From: Lunatibacter sp035460985
GTDB taxonomy: Bacteria; Bacteroidota; Bacteroidia; Cytophagales; Cyclobacteriaceae
Assembly (NCBI GenBank): GCA_035460985.1
Contig: DATHWC010000045.1
Coordinates: 1 to 28,884 of the forward strand
Reading direction: 5' to 3'
Length of the DNA stretch: 28,884 bases
In this document: in pieces, positions 24,552 through 28,884 of the stretch
Position numbering within the stretch: the first letter of the stretch is position 1
Layout of the letters: each line of letters starts with the position of its first letter
Position numbers and translations under genes: made by a program
The notes under the pieces: generated by a model
What the model was told of the DNA's origin: nothing
The model's database searches: none
What the model saw: the letters and a program-made list of their open reading frames with translations, nothing else

Positions 24552-25895
24552 ATGGATCTTTCTCATTTGACGGCAGTTTCTTCCATTGATGGCAGATATG
24601 GCTCAAAAACCTCCTCTCTGCGGCCATATTTTTCGGAGTTTGCTCTGATTAAATATCGGGTAAAGGTTGAGGTTGAATATTTTATTGCCCTCTGTGAGTT
24701 GCCACTTCCACAATTGACCAAAGTGGATCATGGCATTTTCGCTGAGTTAAGAAAAATGGTGAATGATTTTTCGGCACAAGACGCACTTGCTATTAAGGAA
24801 ACAGAAAAGGTAACAAACCACGATGTCAAAGCCGTGGAGTATTTTCTTAAGGAAAAGTTTGAAGGTTTAGGACTGGGTAAATTTCAGGAATTTATCCATT
24901 TCGGGTTGACGTCCCAAGATATCAACAATACGGCTATACCCCTAATGATACGTGAGGGCTGGAAAGAGGTATTGTTGCCTGCATTACTGCAGGTAATTGA
25001 GGATTTAAAGGAGCGGGTTAAGGAATGGAAAGACATCCCAATGCTGGCCAAGACCCATGGACAGCCAGCCTCTCCTACCCGACTGGGCAAAGAATTCCAA
25101 GTTTTTGTTATCCGGCTGGAAAATCAACTTGCCTTATTTGATCAGGTGCCATATGCGGCTAAATTCGGGGGAGCCACCGGTAATCTCAACGCTCATTATA
25201 TCGCCTATCCCGAGATAAATTGGTCTGAATTTGCAAATACTTTTGTGCAGGACTATCTGGGACTGACCCGTAGCTACCCTACTACACAAATTGAGCATTA
25301 TGATCATCTAGCGGCTCAGTTTGATGCCATGAAGCGTTTAAATACCATTTTATTGGATTTTTCGAAAGACATTTGGCAATATATCGCCATGAGTTATTTC
25401 AAACAAAAAATAAAGCAGGGGGAAATTGGTTCGTCTGCCATGCCGCATAAAGTGAATCCAATCGATTTTGAAAATGCGGAAGGAAATCTCGGCGTGGCCA
25501 ATGCCTTGCTAGAATACCTCGCAGGGAAACTTCCCATCAGCCGCCTGCAACGGGATCTGACCGACAGTACGGTACTTAGGGTGATCGGAGTCCCGCTAGC
25601 ACATATGCTGATTGCATACCAATCACTCAACAAGGGAATAGGCAAATTGGAGTTGAACCGGGGAGCCATAGACAAAGACCTGGAAGACAACTGGGCTGTT
25701 GTTGCGGAAGCTATTCAGACCATCTTACGGAGAGAAGGCTATCCGAAACCGTACGAAGCCTTAAAATCACTTACCCGAACCAACAATACCATTACGGCAG
25801 AATCTATCAAAACCTTTATTCACGGTTTGGAAGTTTCAGAAAAGATCAAACAGGAACTACTGGTAATCAGTCCGTTCACTTACACCGGAAAATAA
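24552..25895 (+). CDS. purB: Adenylosuccinate lyase
   Basis: A 447-residue member of the fumarase/aspartase superfamily, of the E. coli PurB type (456 residues) rather than the shorter type. The three superfamily signature regions are visible: TSQDINNT (120-127), KTHGQPASPTRLGKE (167-181) with catalytic His169, and GSSAMPHKVNP (293-303) with the mobile-loop catalytic serine. The enzyme cleaves adenylosuccinate to AMP and SAICAR to AICAR, releasing fumarate, in purine synthesis, and acts as a cytoplasmic tetramer. It stands as its own transcription unit behind a strong terminator and its own -7 element, with a 255-base gap to the following transporter gene. Sequence is complete and no active-site residue is missing. 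Confidence 0.96.
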   Translation: MDLSHLTAVSSIDGRYGSKTSSLRPYFSEFALIKYRVKVEVEYFIALCELPLPQLTKVDHGIFAELRKMVNDFSAQDALAIKETEKVTNHDVKAVEYFLKEKFEGLGLGKFQEFIHFGLTSQDINNTAIPLMIREGWKEVLLPALLQVIEDLKERVKEWKDIPMLAKTHGQPASPTRLGKEFQVFVIRLENQLALFDQVPYAAKFGGATGNLNAHYIAYPEINWSEFANTFVQDYLGLTRSYPTTQIEHYDHLAAQFDAMKRLNTILLDFSKDIWQYIAMSYFKQKIKQGEIGSSAMPHKVNPIDFENAEGNLGVANALLEYLAGKLPISRLQRDLTDSTVLRVIGVPLAHMLIAYQSLNKGIGKLELNRGAIDKDLEDNWAVVAEAIQTILRREGYPKPYEALKSLTRTNNTITAESIKTFIHGLEVSEKIKQELLVISPFTYTGK

Positions 25896-26150
25896 ATACA
25901 CTTTTTTTTCCGAAATAACGAAACCCGTAGTTGCGATTTACGTTTAACTATACTTTCCAAATAATTCAGGTGAAAAATGGATTGCTACAAACATAGAAAC
26001 TAAGATTCACTTGGTTTCCAAAAAATTATTTGACCGGATTTGAAAATTATAAAATAATTTCCAACTTCGTTAAAAATCTCCATCGGAATTCATTCATCAA
26101 TATTTTCAACAATTAGTTACAGTATTATTTAATTAACCCATTGTATAAAC

Positions 26151-27713
26151 ATGCCAAATAAAAAAGGATTATTTGCCAACCTAGGTTCGGACTTACCTGC
26201 TGGCTTAGTAGTTTTCTTAGTAGCACTTCCTCTCTGTCTTGGGATTGCATTGTCATCCGGTGCGCCTTTATTTTCAGGTATCATTGCAGGAGTCGTTGGA
26301 GGTATTGTTATTGGGTTTTTATCCGGCTCGCATACTTCCGTATCAGGTCCGGCAGCTGGTCTTACTGTAATCGTCCTAAATGCGATTTCAGATTTGGGTG
26401 CTTATGATATTTTTCTTACCGCTGTTTTCATCGCCGGGATAATGCAAATAGGTCTGGGAGTGGCCAAGGCAGGTATTATTGGATACTATTTCCCAACTTC
26501 AGTCATTAAGGGCATGTTGGCCGGAATTGGTATTATATTAATCATTAAGCAGATTCCCTACGCATTTGGGGTCAATGAGACCTCAAATCTTTTGGAATTC
26601 ACCCCATTTATAAATGATCTTGATGCCGTCCTTTCACTTCGACTCATGTTAAATGAGTTTGAATTTGGCTCGGTCATCGTAGCAGTCGTTTCTTTATTAA
26701 TTTTAGTAGTCTGGGAAAAACCCTTTGTGCAGCAGAACAAAATCTCAAAGGTAATCCCAGGAGCTCTCTTGGCGGTGTTATTCAGTATCGGGATTAATAA
26801 ATTCTTCAAATTTTTTGTCCCTAATCTCTATATTGATATGGAGGATAAAGTGAGTTTACCTGCTATTAATGGGTTTGGGGATTTTTTAGACCAGTTGATG
26901 TTTTTGAATCCAAATGGCTTTATGAATCCGGACGTTTGGGTTGTGGCCATTACTATTGCGGTAATAGCCAGCCTTGAGTCTTTACTGAGTTTGGAGGCTG
27001 CGGATAAAATTGATCCCTACAAGCGTATTTCACCTCCAAATAAGGAATTGTTCGCCCAAGGAGTCGGTAATATGATCAACGGCCTAGTCGGTGGTATGCC
27101 TGTTACAGCGGTTATAGTAAGGAGTTCTGCCAATATTAGTTCAGGCGGAAAAACAAAAATGTCAGCCATCTTCCATGGTTTTTTGTTATTAGCCAGTGTA
27201 TTGTTAATACCAGGACTTCTAAATTTGATTCCATTGGCCAGTTTGGCGGCTATTTTACTTTTGGTTGGCTACAAACTTGCGAAAATATCCCTTTTCAAGT
27301 CAATGTACAAGCTAGGTTGGGATCAGTTTTTGCCATTCGTAGCCACAATTTTCGGCATAATTGTATTTGATTTGCTCAAAGGTATTGGATTGGGTATGGT
27401 TATCGGAGTCATCTTTATCCTGTTGAGGAATTATAAAAATTCTTATTTCTTCAAAGATACGGAGTCTGTCGACCCGAAACTATCCCATATCATCTTGTCC
27501 GAAGAGGTAAGTTTCCTGAATAAGGGAGCATTAATTTCCGCTTTAAACCGTCTGCCAAATGATTCTAAAGTAATCATTGACGGTTCCAAGTCGGTCATTA
27601 TTGATTATGATGTACTTGAAGTGATCGAAAACTTCAAAACGAACGCAAAGGAGAGAAATATTGAAGTAGAAACCATCAATATCAAACCGGTTAGAACGTC
27701 CTCCTTACATTAA
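26151..27713 (+). CDS. SulP/SLC26-family anion transporter with STAS domain
   Basis: A 520-residue transporter. The N-terminus has the SulP signature LGSDLPAGLVVFLVALPLCLG, followed by the SGSHTSVSGPAAGLTVIV turn and the ESLLSLEAADKID block (275-287). About a dozen membrane helices reach to about residue 425, and a C-terminal STAS domain covers about 445-515. SulP proteins carry sulfate, bicarbonate, C4-dicarboxylates or other anions; the BicA-like bicarbonate group is one option, but the sequence does not decide. The STAS domain lacks the canonical DSSG stretch after the core strand. The 255-base upstream gap is AT-rich with no clear promoter. Its stop codon overlaps that of the converging gene within a TTAA. 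Confidence 0.9.
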   Translation: MPNKKGLFANLGSDLPAGLVVFLVALPLCLGIALSSGAPLFSGIIAGVVGGIVIGFLSGSHTSVSGPAAGLTVIVLNAISDLGAYDIFLTAVFIAGIMQIGLGVAKAGIIGYYFPTSVIKGMLAGIGIILIIKQIPYAFGVNETSNLLEFTPFINDLDAVLSLRLMLNEFEFGSVIVAVVSLLILVVWEKPFVQQNKISKVIPGALLAVLFSIGINKFFKFFVPNLYIDMEDKVSLPAINGFGDFLDQLMFLNPNGFMNPDVWVVAITIAVIASLESLLSLEAADKIDPYKRISPPNKELFAQGVGNMINGLVGGMPVTAVIVRSSANISSGGKTKMSAIFHGFLLLASVLLIPGLLNLIPLASLAAILLLVGYKLAKISLFKSMYKLGWDQFLPFVATIFGIIVFDLLKGIGLGMVIGVIFILLRNYKNSYFFKDTESVDPKLSHIILSEEVSFLNKGALISALNRLPNDSKVIIDGSKSVIIDYDVLEVIENFKTNAKERNIEVETINIKPVRTSSLH

Positions 27714-28645
27714 TCCGGATGATTGTTCAGTCTCGAGTATTTGTAGAGGACTGGGTCTACCCGCATCCGCTTTTCACTTAAAGTATAATAGCCCTTACCA
27801 TCCGGGAAAAATGTTATCGCCTCTCCTTGGGGCTCGGGGGTATAAGGCAACAAAATCGGTTCTCGGGCTAATGTCTCGGGAACCGATTCACCTTCTTTTC
27901 TATCCCAATAGTAAATAACCCAATAATTTTTTATGATTATTTGACGGCCATCTTTAGAAATATCCCCCGCAGTTGACATGGTTACAGGTAGTTTCATGAC
28001 CTTTTCCATGGTTTTTACACCTGTTTTTTCCCAAAGTTTATCCGCGGCCACAGTATAGAGCGTGTTACTGGAATCACGTTTTGAAAGAATAAATAAATCC
28101 CCGGAAACCGGGTCCACCATCAGGGTTTCGGCATCTCTGGCTCCATCTGGATATTTCAGGGTAATTTTCTCAGGCTTTACGGAGATCTCCTCCTTCCAAA
28201 ACCTTGGTTCCGGAAATCGGTAGATGCGAATATCGCTATGTTTGGAATCATTGTCCCCTATCTCGCCTATATAGATGTATGACTCGTTGGCTTTTTGACC
28301 AGGCCCTATCGCTATATCCTCCCAATCGCGGTTAGATACTCCCTCCAATAAAATCCTTCCTTTATCTTTTCCCAACGTATCTAGCATATAGACGATGGGA
28401 TCGCCACCGCTGTCGTTGTGGGTATATAGGATGTTCGGATTGGTCCAAGAAAATGCCAATCCGCTGGCCTCATCGATCTCTTTATTCTCCAATCTCGATA
28501 CGCCTTGAGGTTGCGAATAGAGTGTATCCACCACCTGCGGGTCTAGGCGAATGGTAAACTTTGTCTGCATCTTCTCCGCAATCAAAAAGGGAAGAATTGA
28601 AAATGCGAAAATGATCTTAAAAAGCAAATCCATGTAAAATCTCAT
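27710..28645 (-). CDS. Secreted beta-propeller-like protein
   Basis: A 311-residue protein with a signal peptide (a second ATG at codon 5 gives an equally good one, MDLLFKIIFAFSILPF). The mature part shows recurring propeller-like strands: EASGLAFSWTNPNILYTHND, GVSNRDWEDIAIGPG, YIYIGEIGDND, DAETLMVDPVSGDLFILSK, and later AGDISKDGRQIIIKNY. Proteins with the NRDWEDIA / IGDN combination are common in environmental Bacteroidota and are usually annotated only as hypothetical. An exported protein with a carbohydrate- or phosphate-ester-related role is possible but not shown. It shares its final TTAA with the SulP gene tail-to-tail, so there is no intergenic terminator between them. Confidence 0.75.
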   Translation of the reverse strand: MRFYMDLLFKIIFAFSILPFLIAEKMQTKFTIRLDPQVVDTLYSQPQGVSRLENKEIDEASGLAFSWTNPNILYTHNDSGGDPIVYMLDTLGKDKGRILLEGVSNRDWEDIAIGPGQKANESYIYIGEIGDNDSKHSDIRIYRFPEPRFWKEEISVKPEKITLKYPDGARDAETLMVDPVSGDLFILSKRDSSNTLYTVAADKLWEKTGVKTMEKVMKLPVTMSTAGDISKDGRQIIIKNYWVIYYWDRKEGESVPETLAREPILLPYTPEPQGEAITFFPDGKGYYTLSEKRMRVDPVLYKYSRLNNHPD

Positions 28646-28671
28646 ATATCACTTTGTATTAATTGTGTAGC

Positions 28672-28815
28672 ATGTTCCCCATAAACAACTATTTCGCTCC
28701 AAAAGAGGTGAATCTTCGTCCATCTAGTGCAATTCCGATGGAAACGGATTTATCCCCAAGCAAGTTTCATGCAAAAATTGTGGAATCGGATTTTTTCCTT
28801 TTTAAAATTGAATAA
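28672..28815 (+). CDS. Possible 47-codon small protein
   Basis: An ATG at 28672 opens 47 codons beginning MFPINNYFAPKEVN and ending FFLFKIE, with a TAA at 28813-28815 that lies in the left arm of a strong terminator. The product would be small, soluble and mildly charged, and no family is recognised. Support is positional: the terminator follows directly, and the gene would start 26 bases from a divergent secreted protein gene. Against it, there is no visible Shine-Dalgarno and little room for two promoters. Treat as tentative. Confidence 0.35.
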   Translation: MFPINNYFAPKEVNLRPSSAIPMETDLSPSKFHAKIVESDFFLFKIE

Positions 28816-28856
28816 TAAAAAAGCGGCCCTTATTTAGGGGCCGCTTTTTTATTATT
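28811..28856. terminator. Strong bidirectional terminator
   Basis: Perfect 19-bp arms (28811-28829 and 28838-28856) with the core AAAAAAGCGGCCC / GGGCCGCTTTTTT and an 8-base loop. The A and T tracts allow termination in either direction, fitting convergent genes on both sides. Confidence 0.92.
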
Positions 28857-28884
28857 GTATTACTACGAACAGTTCAATTAATCC
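28852..28884 (-). CDS. 3' end of an unidentified minus-strand gene (partial)
   Basis: Reading in from the right edge, only one minus-strand frame is open to the terminator: its last ten codons read GLIELFVVIQ and stop with TAA at 28852-28854, inside the terminator arm. The tail is hydrophobic like many exported protein C-termini. The product cannot be identified. Confidence 0.5.
   Translation of the reverse strand, partial: GLIELFVVIQ

Noticed and set aside
1..28884. CRISPR arrays, tRNA or rRNA genes, insertion sequences, phage or toxin-antitoxin genes
   Set aside because: None seen on reading the window. The only tandem repeats are the collagen-coding tract and a short ATTT run, and no transposase, integrase or toxin-like protein is present.

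Overview
The window looks like a chromosomal segment of a member of the Bacteroidota, most likely order Cytophagales (a Cyclobacteriaceae-like organism). This is inferred from gene content: a type IX secretion (T9SS) PorU/PorV-type pair with a C-terminal sorting-like domain, a double-PspC protein paired with a PadR regulator, an ECF sigma / anti-sigma / GIN-domain envelope operon, a DUF4397 lipoprotein, Bacteroidota-style -7 elements (TAnnTTTG) and weak Shine-Dalgarno sites. I see no tRNA, rRNA, CRISPR array, transposase, integrase or phage gene. The region reads as ordinary, fairly dense housekeeping and envelope chromosome.

Layout, left to right. 1-2.2 kb: the 3' end of an unidentified gene, a terminator and a 16-bp inverted repeat, then three minus-strand genes: a TlpA/ResA-like thiol-disulfide oxidoreductase, a small lipoprotein with 19 Gly-X-Y (collagen-like) triplets, and a group II truncated hemoglobin. 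2.4-7.5 kb: a secreted alpha/beta-hydrolase, a DASS/SLC13 anion symporter, an exported sugar-phosphate isomerase-like TIM barrel (minus) and a DinB-like protein. 7.5-13.7 kb: a minus-strand two-gene operon, PorV-like outer-membrane protein followed by a very large C25 (gingipain-type) sortase homologue of the PorU2 type. 14.1-18.4 kb: PadR regulator, double-PspC membrane protein, beta-CASP metallo-beta-lactamase RNase-like protein and a small lipoprotein. 18.5-21.8 kb: a compact operon of ECF sigma factor, single-pass putative anti-sigma factor, outer-membrane beta-barrel candidate and GIN/DUF4097 beta-helix protein. 21.8-23.4 kb: a minus-strand pair of ferredoxin-NAD(P)H reductase-like flavoprotein and four-helix membrane protein, with abutting stop and start codons. 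23.6-27.7 kb: DUF4397 lipoprotein, purB and a SulP anion transporter. 27.7-28.9 kb: a secreted beta-propeller-like protein, a possible 47-codon small gene, a strong bidirectional terminator and the last codons of another minus-strand gene.

How they fit together: much of the window concerns the cell envelope (T9SS sorting, lipoproteins, envelope-stress-type regulation through ECF sigma and PadR/PspC, anion transport), mixed with central metabolism (purB) and redox proteins (TlpA-like, globin, FNR-like). No single novel defence or mobile system stands out. The items most worth a second look are the PorU2/PorV pair with its ILEI-like insert and sorting domain, the collagen-like lipoprotein with a tetranucleotide repeat abutting its start codon, the paired inverted repeats in two intergenic regions, the four-gene sigma operon, and the small gene at the right end.
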